Shown here in pieces: positions 34,898-43,377 of a stretch of DNA of 64,000 nt. The DNA is from Sphingomonas sabuli (GTDB lineage: Bacteria; Pseudomonadota; Alphaproteobacteria; Sphingomonadales; Sphingomonadaceae): assembly GCF_014352855.1 (NCBI RefSeq), contig NZ_CP060697.1, forward strand, positions 2,376,001 to 2,440,000, given 5' to 3'. The notes beneath the pieces are model-generated. The model had not been told where the DNA came from, did not search any database, and was given only the letters and a program-made list of their open reading frames with translations. A program made the position numbers and the translations under genes. Within the stretch, counting starts at the first letter, position 1; the number at the start of each line of letters is the position of its first letter.

Positions 34898-35468
34898 GGT
34901 CGAACCGCGCACCGGCGTCGCCTTCATGCTGGACCGGGGCCAACGGCTGACGGTCAGCGATCCCGAGGGCGGGCAGGTGGCGGACCTGATCGCGTTCAAC
35001 CGCGACGACGTCGACGAAACGCTGAGCAACGGGCGGACTCTGGATTACGCCAGCCGCATCTACCTGACGACCGGCGACCCGTTATATTCCAACCGGTCGA
35101 ACGTGATGCTGGACATTGTCGAGGACGATGTCGGGCGGCACGATTTCCTGCTGACCCCTTGCAGCAAGGACACGTTCCGGATCCTGTATGGCGATACCGA
35201 CCCGCACCGCGGGTGTTTCGGCAACCTGGCCGAAGCGCTGGCGCCGCACGGGATCGGCGCGGACCGCATCGGCACGGCGTTCAACTGTTTCATGAACGTG
35301 CCGGTCAATGGCGAGACGGGGACGTTCGAAGTGTTGCCGCCCTTGTCCAAGGCGGGCGACCGGATCGTGTTCGAGGCGCGGATGGACCTGATCATCGGGC
35401 TGACCGCCTGTTCGGCGCCGCTGTCGAACGGCGGGTCGTTCAAGCCGATCGCGTGGGCGATCGCCTAA
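34887..35468 (+). CDS. Urea carboxylase-associated (DUF1989) family protein
   Basis: The 193-residue protein carries QRLTVSDPEGGQVADLIAFN, the TPCSKDTFRILYG block with a conserved Cys, the GCFGNLAEAL segment and FNCFMNVPVNGETG. This is the DUF1989/urea-amidolyase-associated pattern. These proteins accompany urea carboxylase or act as alone-standing carboxyguanidine deiminase-like subunits; no urea gene is nearby, so the function is unassigned. It overlaps the upstream gene by 11 bases. Confidence 0.82.
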   Translation: MPHRVEPRTGVAFMLDRGQRLTVSDPEGGQVADLIAFNRDDVDETLSNGRTLDYASRIYLTTGDPLYSNRSNVMLDIVEDDVGRHDFLLTPCSKDTFRILYGDTDPHRGCFGNLAEALAPHGIGADRIGTAFNCFMNVPVNGETGTFEVLPPLSKAGDRIVFEARMDLIIGLTACSAPLSNGGSFKPIAWAIA

Positions 35469-35650
35469 CGCATCTTGGCGATGGTCAGGCGGTCGGCCTT
35501 GGCGCGATCCTTGACCGATTCCTCGCTGCGGGTGAGCGCCTTGGCAATCGCGCGCAGCGACTGCCCCTTGCCGGCGAGCAGGTGCAGCTTCTGGATTTCG
35601 TCCTGCCGCCAGGGCTGCCGGTGCCGTTCGAACTTTTCGCCTGTGGCCAT
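35465..35650 (-). CDS. Small helix-turn-helix-like protein
   Basis: The 61-residue basic product has a clear homeodomain-like trihelical pattern: DEIQKLHLLAGKGQSLRAIA followed by KALTRSEESVKDRAKADRL. It probably binds DNA. Start ATG at 35650; the stop overlaps the DUF1989 stop by 4 bases (convergent). I do not recognise a named family, and its target is unknown. Confidence 0.6.
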   Translation of the reverse strand: MATGEKFERHRQPWRQDEIQKLHLLAGKGQSLRAIAKALTRSEESVKDRAKADRLTIAKMR

Positions 35651-35790
35651 GCGACGGCCATAAAGAGAAACGGCCGCGGGCAGAAACGGAAAAATCCGCG
35701 CCGATGGACGTTCATGCCGCAGGCGGACCGATTATGGTTCCGGACCCGCAACCGCTATGACGCCGCCGTTGGTTGAATTTCAGGACATCA

Positions 35791-36822
35791 GTGTTGGACG
35801 GACGAATTCCTCAGGAACAGCTTGGCGTGCGTAACGCGCTGCGGGAAGAGAACCTCAATTTCCGCGCGTTGGCGGACGCGTTTCCGCACATGATCTGGTC
35901 GACGCTGCCCGACGGCTTTCACGATTATTACAACGCGCGCTGGTACGAATATACCGGCGTTCCGGCGGGTTCGACCGATGGCGAGGAATGGAACAACATG
36001 TTCCACCCCGACGACCAGGAACGCGCCTGGGCGCGGTGGCGGCACAGCCTGGAAACCGGCGACCCGTACGAGATCGAATATCGGTTGCGGCACCGCAGCG
36101 GCGAATATCGCTGGACGCTGGGCCGGGCGATGCCGATCCGTGACGGCGAGGGCCGGATCGTGCGCTGGATGGGCACGTGCACCGATGTCCACGAAGCCAA
36201 GATGCACGCCGAGCAGAACGAGATCCTGAGCCGCGAGCTGAGCCACCGGATCAAGAACATCTTCGCGGTGATTTCCGGCCTCATCGGCCTGTCCGCGCGG
36301 CAGGACAAGGCGCATCGCGAATTCGCCACCGACCTGCAGCAGCGCATTTCCGCGCTTGGCCGCGCGCACGAATTCGCGCGTCCGCACAGCGAGCAGTCGC
36401 AGCCCGTCGACCTGCCGGGAACGCTGCACGGTATCCTGCGCGAAATCCTGTCGCCCTATCCAGCGCTCAGCGACGGGCGGATCAACATCGGCGGCGACGA
36501 CGTCAAGGTCGACGACCGCGGCGCGACCCCGATCGCTCTGCTGTTCCACGAACTCGCGACCAACGCGTCCAAATATGGCGCGCTGGCGGTGGCCGACGGA
36601 GCGGTGGCGATCGCAACGTCGGTGGCGGACGGCCAGTTGCGGGTCGACTGGACGGAGACCGGCGGGCCGGAGATTGCAGGCGAGCCGCAGCGGCAGGGCT
36701 TCGGCACGCGGCTGGCCGAGCTGAGCATCGTGTCGCAGCTGGGCGGGACGATCGAGCGCGAATGGCGGCGCGAAGGCCTCCATGCCACGGTGACGGTGGG
36801 GACGGACCGGCTAAGCCGGTAG
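35791..36822 (+). CDS. PAS-HWE histidine kinase
   Basis: The 343-residue cytosolic kinase has a PAS_3-type domain (about 25-135: FPHMIWSTLPDGFHDYYNARW, then MFHPDDQERAW, ending MGTCTDVHEAK). The HWE-type transmitter has phospho-accepting His152 in RELSHRIKNIFAVI, the FHELATNASKYGAL N box and the GFGTRLAELSIVSQLGG G box. GTG at 35791 is preferred, with AGGA just upstream; an in-frame TTG at 35773 has no Shine-Dalgarno. It is a second HWE kinase in the window, convergent (2-base gap) with the response regulator gene that follows. Confidence 0.9.
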   Translation: MLDGRIPQEQLGVRNALREENLNFRALADAFPHMIWSTLPDGFHDYYNARWYEYTGVPAGSTDGEEWNNMFHPDDQERAWARWRHSLETGDPYEIEYRLRHRSGEYRWTLGRAMPIRDGEGRIVRWMGTCTDVHEAKMHAEQNEILSRELSHRIKNIFAVISGLIGLSARQDKAHREFATDLQQRISALGRAHEFARPHSEQSQPVDLPGTLHGILREILSPYPALSDGRINIGGDDVKVDDRGATPIALLFHELATNASKYGALAVADGAVAIATSVADGQLRVDWTETGGPEIAGEPQRQGFGTRLAELSIVSQLGGTIEREWRREGLHATVTVGTDRLSR

Positions 36823-36824
36823 GG

Positions 36825-37223
36825 TCAGGCGAACAGCTGGAGCGCGGGCGGCGCTTCGACTTCGCGGCCCTCGAGCCGGCCGAGCGCATATTCGACCGCG
36901 GCGAGCAGGGTGGCGTGATCGGTCGGCTTGGTAATGACGCCGATGGCGCCGACGACCTTGTCGCCAAGCTGGCGCGGGTTGGCGGTGACGAACACCACCG
37001 GGACGCCGCGTTCGCCCAGCAGCCGGCCGATTTCCGGGCCGGTCAGGCCGTCGCGGAGATTGAGGTCGACCAGCGCCAGGTCGAGCTGATCGTCGAAGAA
37101 ACCCTGCGCGCTTTCGAGGTCGGGGGCAATGCCCACCGGGCAATGACCGGAATCCTCGAGAATCGCCTCCATTTCGAGGGCGACCAGCATTTCGTCTTCA
37201 ACGATCAGGATCCGGGCAGTCAT
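36825..37223 (-). CDS. Single-domain response regulator (receiver)
   Basis: The 132-residue protein is a bare receiver: acidic pair Glu9/Asp10 (IVEDEM), phospho-accepting Asp53 (LALVDLNLRDG), Thr80 (VFVTAN) and Lys99 (VITKPTD). No output domain is present, so it would act as a phosphorelay or docking protein. It is convergent with an HWE kinase 2 bases away, the likely partner, but the pair does not share a transcript. Confidence 0.9.
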   Translation of the reverse strand: MTARILIVEDEMLVALEMEAILEDSGHCPVGIAPDLESAQGFFDDQLDLALVDLNLRDGLTGPEIGRLLGERGVPVVFVTANPRQLGDKVVGAIGVITKPTDHATLLAAVEYALGRLEGREVEAPPALQLFA

Positions 37224-37338
37224 TGCTCTTCCGCAAAGCGAGTTGAGGATTCGGATTCACCCAACCACCAGAGCGGGTCCCGGTTCCTGAGATTTTTGTG
37301 CAAAAACGGCCAAATCCCGGAGCGCGGTCAGCGCCGGC

Positions 37339-37878
37339 TTACTTAACTCGTTCGACTTGCTCGAATTCCAGCTCGACCGGCGTCGCGCGGCCGAAGATGG
37401 AAACCGAGACCTTAACCCTGCCGCGATCGAAATCGAGCTCCTCGACCGTGCCGTTGAAGCTGGCGAACGGACCGTCCAGGACCTTGACGCTGTCGCCGAT
37501 GTCATAGTCGACCTGCACCTTCTTGCTCGGCGCGGCGGCGGCCATTTCTTCCTTGGTCGACAAGATGCGCGCGGCTTCGGCCTCGCTGATCGGCTGCGGC
37601 TTGCCGTTGGGACCGAGGAAGCCGGTTACCTTGGGCGTGTTCTTGACGAGGTGGTAGACCTGGTCGTTAAGCGCGAGCTTCGCGAGCACGTAGCCGGGGA
37701 AGAATTTGCGTTCCGACTGGATCTTCTTGCCGCGGCGGATCTCGGTGACCTTTTCGGTCGGCACCTCGACCTCTTCGACCTGGCTTTCAAGGCCGAGCCG
37801 GCGCGCATCCGACAGGATGTGCTCCTTCACCTTGTTCTCGAAGCCGGAGTAAGCGTGGATGATGTACCAGCGGGACAT
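37339..37878 (-). CDS. nusG: Transcription termination/antitermination protein NusG
   Basis: The 179-residue factor binds the polymerase clamp and couples transcription to translation and Rho. NGN domain: WYIIHAYSGFENKVKEHI and FPGYVLAKLALND; KOW domain: GDSVKVLDGPFASFNGTVEE. The length and order are normal. It follows secE by 30 bases. Confidence 0.99.
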   Translation of the reverse strand: MSRWYIIHAYSGFENKVKEHILSDARRLGLESQVEEVEVPTEKVTEIRRGKKIQSERKFFPGYVLAKLALNDQVYHLVKNTPKVTGFLGPNGKPQPISEAEAARILSTKEEMAAAAPSKKVQVDYDIGDSVKVLDGPFASFNGTVEELDFDRGRVKVSVSIFGRATPVELEFEQVERVK

Positions 37879-37908
37879 GGGGGTCGCGTCTTCCTTAGAT
37901 CGGGTGCG

Positions 37909-38106
37909 CTAGCCGAGGAGGCCGAGCAGGAACTGGACGATGGCGCTGAACGCCGCGTCCGTCATGAAGAAGAAGAGGCCGAGCAGCCCGGTCATGATCA
38001 TGACCATGATCGTGGTACGCACGGTTTCCTGCCGCGACGGCCACACGACCTTCGCCGTTTCGGCGCGGACCTGCCGCATGAAATCGAGTGGGGAAACCTT
38101 GGCCAC
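37909..38106 (-). CDS. secE: Preprotein translocase subunit SecE
   Basis: The 65-residue protein has the SecE core MAKVSPLDFMRQVRAETAKV, VWPSRQET, then a single membrane helix (about 32-60). It stabilises SecY in the translocon. GTG start at 38106 is chosen because it gives the standard N-terminus; a longer frame upstream has no similarity. In most bacteria tRNA-Trp lies directly before it; here it is 5 kb upstream. Confidence 0.95.
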   Translation of the reverse strand: MAKVSPLDFMRQVRAETAKVVWPSRQETVRTTIMVMIMTGLLGLFFFMTDAAFSAIVQFLLGLLG

Positions 38107-38285
38107 GTCTTGGCTACCTCTTGCCGATAGAAAAAGGCTCCGCGGCGCTGTTGCGGCCGGCGGAGCTTGACGGGGCATTTAGCGTGAGGCGGGACGCGGT
38201 TCAAGGTGGGCCGGGAAAGACTTCATTCGCAATTTGCCGACGATGATGGCAGCAAGGGCCGGGAATCAGCCGCTAGGGTCCGGCC

Positions 38286-40337
38286 ATGGTGACGCCTTGC
38301 CTTTGGATATGTGCCGTAGTGGCGGGGGTGCAGGCACCCGCGGCCGATGCCGCGCAACCGGCGGGTGACGACGACCGCGGCGACATTGTCGTTACCGGGG
38401 AGCGGGCGAGGCGAAGCATCCGCGACACAGCGTCGAGCGTCGAGGTCATTACGGCCGAGGACATTGCCGCACGGCCCATCGACCGGGTCGACGACGCGCT
38501 TGCGGCCACCCCCAACGTGCAGCCGGGCGGCGGCAGTCAGGGGCCGTCGATCCGGGGCCTAGACACGACCGGCGTGCTGTCCGCGCTGCCCGCCTTCCTT
38601 GGCGGCAACCGGCCGCGTACGACCGTCGTGGTCGATAGCCGGGCGGTGACCTACAACGAGTTCGTATTCGGCGCGCAGCCCTTGTGGGACGTCGAACGGA
38701 TCGAGGTTTTCCGTAGTCCCCAGACCACTACGCAAGGCCAGAATTCAATCGCGGGCGCGATTTTCGTCAATACCGCAGATCCCGAATTCGTGCCGGACTA
38801 TGCGGTCCGCGGGATCGCCGGCAATTTTCATACCCGCCAAGTGTCGGCCATGGCGACCGGTCCGTTGGTCGACGAGGCGCTGGCGTTCCGGGTTGCGGGC
38901 GATGTGCGCTACAGCCGCACGACCGCCCGGATCACCGACCGGGCCGAAGGCGCTGACCCGAACCACGACGTTTACGGAACGGTGCGGGCGAAGCTGCTGG
39001 CGACCCCGGCCGGGCTGCCAAACACGCGCCTGCAACTGACCTACACCCATCTGGAAAGCCAGGCGCCGCAAGTGGTGCAGGTCACCGCGCCGTTTCGCGA
39101 TCGCTTCGATGCCGGCGGCCTTTACGGCACCTTCCGAATCCGCACGGATTCGCTGACTGCATCGGCCCGGCACGTCGCGGGCGACGTGACAGCCAGCCTA
39201 GTGTTGACAGCTGGCCGCAGCCTGGCGCGGCGCTACGCTCTCCCGGGGCTTGGCCAGGCGCGCAATGCGGGGCGTGACTGGTCCGGGGAAGTCGTGGTCA
39301 ATTGGGCGCCGGACGGACCGGTCGGGTTCATCGGCGGCGTTTCGCGCAAGCACGTCGCGCTGGACCAAAACATCGATTTGTCGCTGATTTCCGCGCTGGG
39401 CACCTTCAATGACGCCCAGGACGGTTCCGGCCTGTTCGGCGAGGCACGATTCAAGCCCTTGCCGACGGTTACCCTGACCGCGGGGCTACGCTACCAGCGC
39501 GATCGGCAAGACCGGTCGGGCGTGCTGGCGGCGGGGGCCAAAAGCCTGCCGCTGGATTACGACCGGACCTTCCAGGCCTGGCTTCCGAAGCTGTCGGTCG
39601 CGGTCGACGCATCCGACCAGGTGACGGTCGGCGCGATGGTCCAGCGGGCCTACAATCCCGGTGGCACGACCTTGCGCTTCGATATTGGCGAGCCGGACGA
39701 GTTCGAGGCGGAAACGCTGTGGGATTACGAACTGTTCGCGCGGCTGGTGAGCGCGGGCGGGCGGCTGCATGCGTCGGCCAACCTGTATTATTACGCGATC
39801 CGCGACGCGCAGCGGGCCAGGTCGATCTTCATCCCGACCCCGATCGGGCCGAGCGTCGGCTTCGCGGACCTGTTCAATGTGCCCCGGGCGCACGCTTATG
39901 GAGCGGAAGCCGCGGTCGATTGGCGCGTGATGCCGGCGCTGAATGCCCGGCTGGCCCTGGGCCTGCAGCGGACCCGGCTGGACGATGCCGGGCCCGCCTA
40001 CCTCGAATATCGCGGCAATGCGTTCGCGCGCGCCCCCCATGTCAGCGGGTCGGCCGCCGTGGAATGGCGGCCGGTTCCCGAGGCCATGTTGTCGGCGCAA
40101 GCGCGGTACCACGGGCCGTATTATGGGGACGATCTGAACAGTCAGGCGGTGAGGGTGGACGCAGCGGCAATCGTCGATGCCCGGGCCGAATATCGCTTCC
40201 GGCGGGTTACCGCGTTCGTTTACGCCCGCAACCTGTTCGACAAGTTCGCGCTGCTCGATCGGGTCGCCAATTTACGCGCCGTCCCCGAAGACCCGCGCGA
40301 ATTCGGGATTGGGCTGGAAGCCAGGTTTTCACCGTAA
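38286..40337 (+). CDS. TonB-dependent outer-membrane receptor
   Basis: The 683-residue protein starts with a hydrophobic leader, followed by a TonB-box-like GDIVVTGER. The plug domain has VEVITAEDIAARPIDRVDDA, the SIRGLDTTGV loop and ERIEVFRSPQTTTQGQNSIA. The rest is a 22-strand barrel pattern ending in the terminal Phe-containing GIGLEARFSP. It imports an unknown ligand (siderophore, cobalamin, sugar or other). It overlaps the regulator at 40220 by 118 bases at the tail. It belongs to the group of genes between secE and tRNA-Trp. Confidence 0.9.
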   Translation: MVTPCLWICAVVAGVQAPAADAAQPAGDDDRGDIVVTGERARRSIRDTASSVEVITAEDIAARPIDRVDDALAATPNVQPGGGSQGPSIRGLDTTGVLSALPAFLGGNRPRTTVVVDSRAVTYNEFVFGAQPLWDVERIEVFRSPQTTTQGQNSIAGAIFVNTADPEFVPDYAVRGIAGNFHTRQVSAMATGPLVDEALAFRVAGDVRYSRTTARITDRAEGADPNHDVYGTVRAKLLATPAGLPNTRLQLTYTHLESQAPQVVQVTAPFRDRFDAGGLYGTFRIRTDSLTASARHVAGDVTASLVLTAGRSLARRYALPGLGQARNAGRDWSGEVVVNWAPDGPVGFIGGVSRKHVALDQNIDLSLISALGTFNDAQDGSGLFGEARFKPLPTVTLTAGLRYQRDRQDRSGVLAAGAKSLPLDYDRTFQAWLPKLSVAVDASDQVTVGAMVQRAYNPGGTTLRFDIGEPDEFEAETLWDYELFARLVSAGGRLHASANLYYYAIRDAQRARSIFIPTPIGPSVGFADLFNVPRAHAYGAEAAVDWRVMPALNARLALGLQRTRLDDAGPAYLEYRGNAFARAPHVSGSAAVEWRPVPEAMLSAQARYHGPYYGDDLNSQAVRVDAAAIVDARAEYRFRRVTAFVYARNLFDKFALLDRVANLRAVPEDPREFGIGLEARFSP

Positions 40338-41875
40338 CGCAGATAGTCCGGGCGGACATTCCGGCTTCGCCAATAGTCGGCAAGCCCGAATTCGTTGCAA
40401 AGCCCGGCGAAACGCGGGTCCGCGCGCATCAGCGCCACGGGCGGGGTGAAGAGCCATTGCGTCATGCGGCGGTTGTAGGTGTCGACTTGGCGCCGGTTAG
40501 CCGGGTTCGCGCTGATGAAGCGGCCGCGCCAGAAGAGGAAGCCTTCGGTGACTTCGAACGCTGCCTCTTTCTCGCCGAGCGCGCACAGGTACATGATCGC
40601 GTCGTTTGTTGCAGGCGGGTTTTTTTCGGCAATCGCCACGAAAGTGCGCCGGGCCTGTTCGGTCGCGTCGGGCCGGCGCTGTTCGACCGCATCGAGAAAG
40701 GCGGCGCGCATGCCATTGTCATCGGCAACGCCGGGACCGTCGAGCAGCGGCCGGGCCGCCGCCGCGCGGCCGGTGAGCGCAAGGATGTTGAAGCGGGCAT
40801 AATTGCCAAAGGGGTAATCGGGCCAAAGTCCGACGACGCGGGAAATGACCGCGTCCGCTTCCCGATCCTTGCCCATGATCCACAACTTGAGCGCGCGCGC
40901 CACCAGCGACGGCCGAAGAAACGGCGACTGCTTGAGCAGCCGCTCGTTCCATTGCCAGGATTCGCGGGTGAGGCCCGCCGCCTGGAGCAATGCCATCAGT
41001 TCCATCATCGCCGGGATGCAGTTCGGGTCGCTGTCGATAATGCCGCGCAACTGCCGGTCGCGCTCCGCCCACCCGACCATCGCACCCTGCAACAGGTACA
41101 GCGCGAGCCGCGCGTACGGTTCGTGCGGATCGAGCGCCAGCGCCCGCTGGACCGAAAGCTCCGCGGTCTTGACCCTTTCCGTCCCCAAGGCAGCGGAAAT
41201 GACATCCGGCGATATGCTGCTGAAATAGGCAAGCAGGCCCCATGCCCTCGCGCTGTCCGGATTGAGCCGCACCGCCTGGCGGTACAGCCTGACCATTTCC
41301 GGGCTGTCATTGGCGCCGACCGAGGCTCTTTCAAAAGCGGTCCCTTCGGCCATCGCCCGGTCGCCGCGAGCCATGATCTCGTCGAATCCCGACGGCGACG
41401 ACCGTGTGGCCCACCACCATCCCCCACCCGCGAGCGCCGCGGCGCCTGCCACCGCGGCCGCCCCGACCAGCGTTCGGCGCGACGGGTTGCGAAGGAAGGA
41501 GGAAGGTTCATCCGACTGGGTCGGAGCGTCGGCGATTTCGTCTGCCAGCGTGCCGGTGAGCCGGTACCCCGTGCGCGGAATGGTTTCGATCTCGAAGCTT
41601 CCGGGTGCGACCTGGGCGGCGATCCGGCGGACCTTGGCGATCGCCCGGTTGAGGCTGTCGTCGCCGACGATTACCCCGCCCCAGACATGGTCGAACAATT
41701 CGTTGCGAGTGACCACGCGGCCGCCGGAGCCGAGCAGCAGCAGAAACACCTGCATGATCACCGGTTCGAGCTGAACGTCCCCGCCCGGCCCGGATACCCG
41801 CCGCCGGGCGGGACTTACCGACAGCGGTCCGACGTCGAAGTCGGGGCGGGAAGCGAAATCCTTCGAACTGGCCAT
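40220..41875 (-). CDS. CadC-like transmembrane regulator: winged helix, membrane anchor, TPR-type periplasmic region
   Basis: The 551-residue protein has an N-terminal OmpR-type winged helix (about 12-112: LSVSPARRRV, LFDHVWGGVIVGDDSLNRAI, ETIPRTGYRL). One membrane segment lies at about 137-156 (VGAAAVAGAAALAGGGWWW). An Ala/Leu/Arg-rich helical repeat region follows outside the membrane (NPDSARAWGLLAYF, ALDPHEPYARLALY). The layout fits CadC/ToxR-like sensors. The last 39 codons are antisense to the end of the TonB receptor. It is divergent from the RTX gene, with 121 bases between, and is a good candidate to regulate both neighbours. Confidence 0.82.
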   Translation of the reverse strand: MASSKDFASRPDFDVGPLSVSPARRRVSGPGGDVQLEPVIMQVFLLLLGSGGRVVTRNELFDHVWGGVIVGDDSLNRAIAKVRRIAAQVAPGSFEIETIPRTGYRLTGTLADEIADAPTQSDEPSSFLRNPSRRTLVGAAAVAGAAALAGGGWWWATRSSPSGFDEIMARGDRAMAEGTAFERASVGANDSPEMVRLYRQAVRLNPDSARAWGLLAYFSSISPDVISAALGTERVKTAELSVQRALALDPHEPYARLALYLLQGAMVGWAERDRQLRGIIDSDPNCIPAMMELMALLQAAGLTRESWQWNERLLKQSPFLRPSLVARALKLWIMGKDREADAVISRVVGLWPDYPFGNYARFNILALTGRAAAARPLLDGPGVADDNGMRAAFLDAVEQRRPDATEQARRTFVAIAEKNPPATNDAIMYLCALGEKEAAFEVTEGFLFWRGRFISANPANRRQVDTYNRRMTQWLFTPPVALMRADPRFAGLCNEFGLADYWRSRNVRPDYLRYGENLASSPIPNSRGSSGTARKLATRSSSANLSNRLRA

Positions 41876-41996
41876 TCGTCACTCGCCTGGGCCGACCATC
41901 GCAAGATGATCGGCAAATGATCAGGACATCATCATCGCGTTTCGCGCTGCCGGCGGCAAGCATCGGCGAACTTGATCATCAACCGGGAGACCCGCC

Positions 41997-43169
41997 GTGC
42001 CGACCTACCGCACATTCACTGTTGGAAACGACCATTACGGGGTCAATTCCGGCGCCTTCGAACTCGACTTCCTTGGAGGAGCCGACCTGCTGATCGTTCG
42101 TGGCGGAACCGTTCGGGCGTACCTGGGCGATGGCGACGACCTTGCCCGGGTAACCGGCGGGTCGGTTCAGCTATTCGGTCAGAGTGGCAACGATCGCTTC
42201 GAAATCGGGGCATCGAACGGCTATTATAACGGCGGCGGCGGCAACGACACGTTTGTGCTAACCGGCGGGAACGGCAACGTTGCGGTCGGCCGCGACGGCG
42301 ACGATGCGTTCAACCTCGTCGGCGATGGCATGACCGTCACCCTCCATGGCGATGACGGCAACGACCGCTTCTACGGCCATTACCACGACACCGGCGGCGA
42401 AATCCGCGGCGGAGCTGGCAACGACGCATTCTTCGATTTCGGAAATGCCGGCGATCTCGGACTGACCCTCTACGGCGGGGCCGGGAACGATCTTTACCGG
42501 ATCGACACCCGTTTCGCACCGACGATCGTGGAGCTTGCGGGCGAGGGTCGGGACACCGTGCAAATGACCGCCGGCACGACGTGGACGCTGGGAGGCAATT
42601 TCGAAAACCTGGTCGTCAATCCGGCGACGACAAGCTTCGATACCACCCGGATGACGGGCAATGACCTTGGTAACCTGATCGTCGGTAGCCAGGGCAGCGA
42701 CGAAATCCGCGGTCGCGGCGGCAACGACGTCATCCGAGGGGGCGGCGGCCGCGACCAGATCCTGGGCCAGCTCGGCGACGACACCATCCAGGGCGGCGGC
42801 GGCGGCGACGACCTTTATGGCGGGGCCGGCAGCGACACGTTCGTCTACACCAATTTAAGCGATAGCCCGCATGGCGGCGCGTACGACACTTACGACTGGA
42901 TCAGGGACTGGACCGAGGAGGACTTCATCGACCTCACCGGGCTCGATGCCAACGCGACCTTGGCCGGTCACCAGCAATTCGAATATGGCGGATCGTATTT
43001 CGGCTACCCGCCCGACAATCCCCAGATCGGTACGTTCGTGTTGGGCGGGTTCGGCGGCGAGCTGTACCTGATGGCCTACACGAACGGCGATGAGGAGCCC
43101 GACCTGATCATCTCCATGTCGTCCGAATGGGGCGAATGGGCGCTGAACGTCGAAAACATCATCTTTTGA
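41997..43169 (+). CDS. RTX-type calcium-binding repeat protein
   Basis: The 390-residue protein has no classical signal peptide and is built of Gly/Asp-rich nonapeptides such as GGGGNDTFVL, GGAGNDAFF, GGAGNDLYR, GRGGNDVIRGGGGRD and GGAGSDTFVY, which bind calcium in a parallel beta-roll. The tail (YLMAYTNGDEEPDLIISM, EWALNVENIIF) is typical of type I secretion signals. It is therefore predicted to be exported; no type I secretion genes are in the window. GTG start with GGGAG upstream. The function is unknown; no catalytic domain is seen. Confidence 0.88.
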   Translation: MPTYRTFTVGNDHYGVNSGAFELDFLGGADLLIVRGGTVRAYLGDGDDLARVTGGSVQLFGQSGNDRFEIGASNGYYNGGGGNDTFVLTGGNGNVAVGRDGDDAFNLVGDGMTVTLHGDDGNDRFYGHYHDTGGEIRGGAGNDAFFDFGNAGDLGLTLYGGAGNDLYRIDTRFAPTIVELAGEGRDTVQMTAGTTWTLGGNFENLVVNPATTSFDTTRMTGNDLGNLIVGSQGSDEIRGRGGNDVIRGGGGRDQILGQLGDDTIQGGGGGDDLYGGAGSDTFVYTNLSDSPHGGAYDTYDWIRDWTEEDFIDLTGLDANATLAGHQQFEYGGSYFGYPPDNPQIGTFVLGGFGGELYLMAYTNGDEEPDLIISMSSEWGEWALNVENIIF

Positions 43170-43179
43170 CGTGGCGACG

Positions 43180-43202
43180 CGGCGCGGAGATTCTCCGCGC
43201 CG
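43180..43202. terminator. GC-rich hairpin after the RTX gene
   Basis: GGCGCGGAG and CTCCGCGCC pair over a 3-base loop ATT, 11 bases after the RTX stop and 41 bases before the tRNA-Trp 3' end. No T tract follows, so it may be a rho-independent-like block or just a structured spacer. Confidence 0.4.
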
Positions 43203-43243
43203 TCAGCCGTCCCCGGGGCAACGCGGGGCGGGCGCTCAATTAA

Positions 43244-43319
43244 TGGCAGGAGTGGAGGGACTCGAACCCACGGCCCTCGGTTTTGGAGACCGATGCTCTA
43301 CCAACTGAGCTACACTCCT
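43244..43319 (-). tRNA. tRNA-Trp (anticodon CCA)
   Basis: On the minus strand the RNA begins AGGAGTG and ends CACTCCT-GCCA, so the acceptor stem is complete. The D arm is GCTC/GAGC, the anticodon stem carries the loop CTCCAAA (anticodon CCA), and the T arm is GTGGGTTCGAGTCCCTC. The CCA end is encoded. In most bacteria it precedes secE-nusG; here about 5 kb separate them. Confidence 0.97.
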
Positions 43320-43377
43320 GCGGCCGCATCGCGGCGGTGGCGAGGTAGACGCGGGGGGCAATGTTCGCAAGTGCCGG

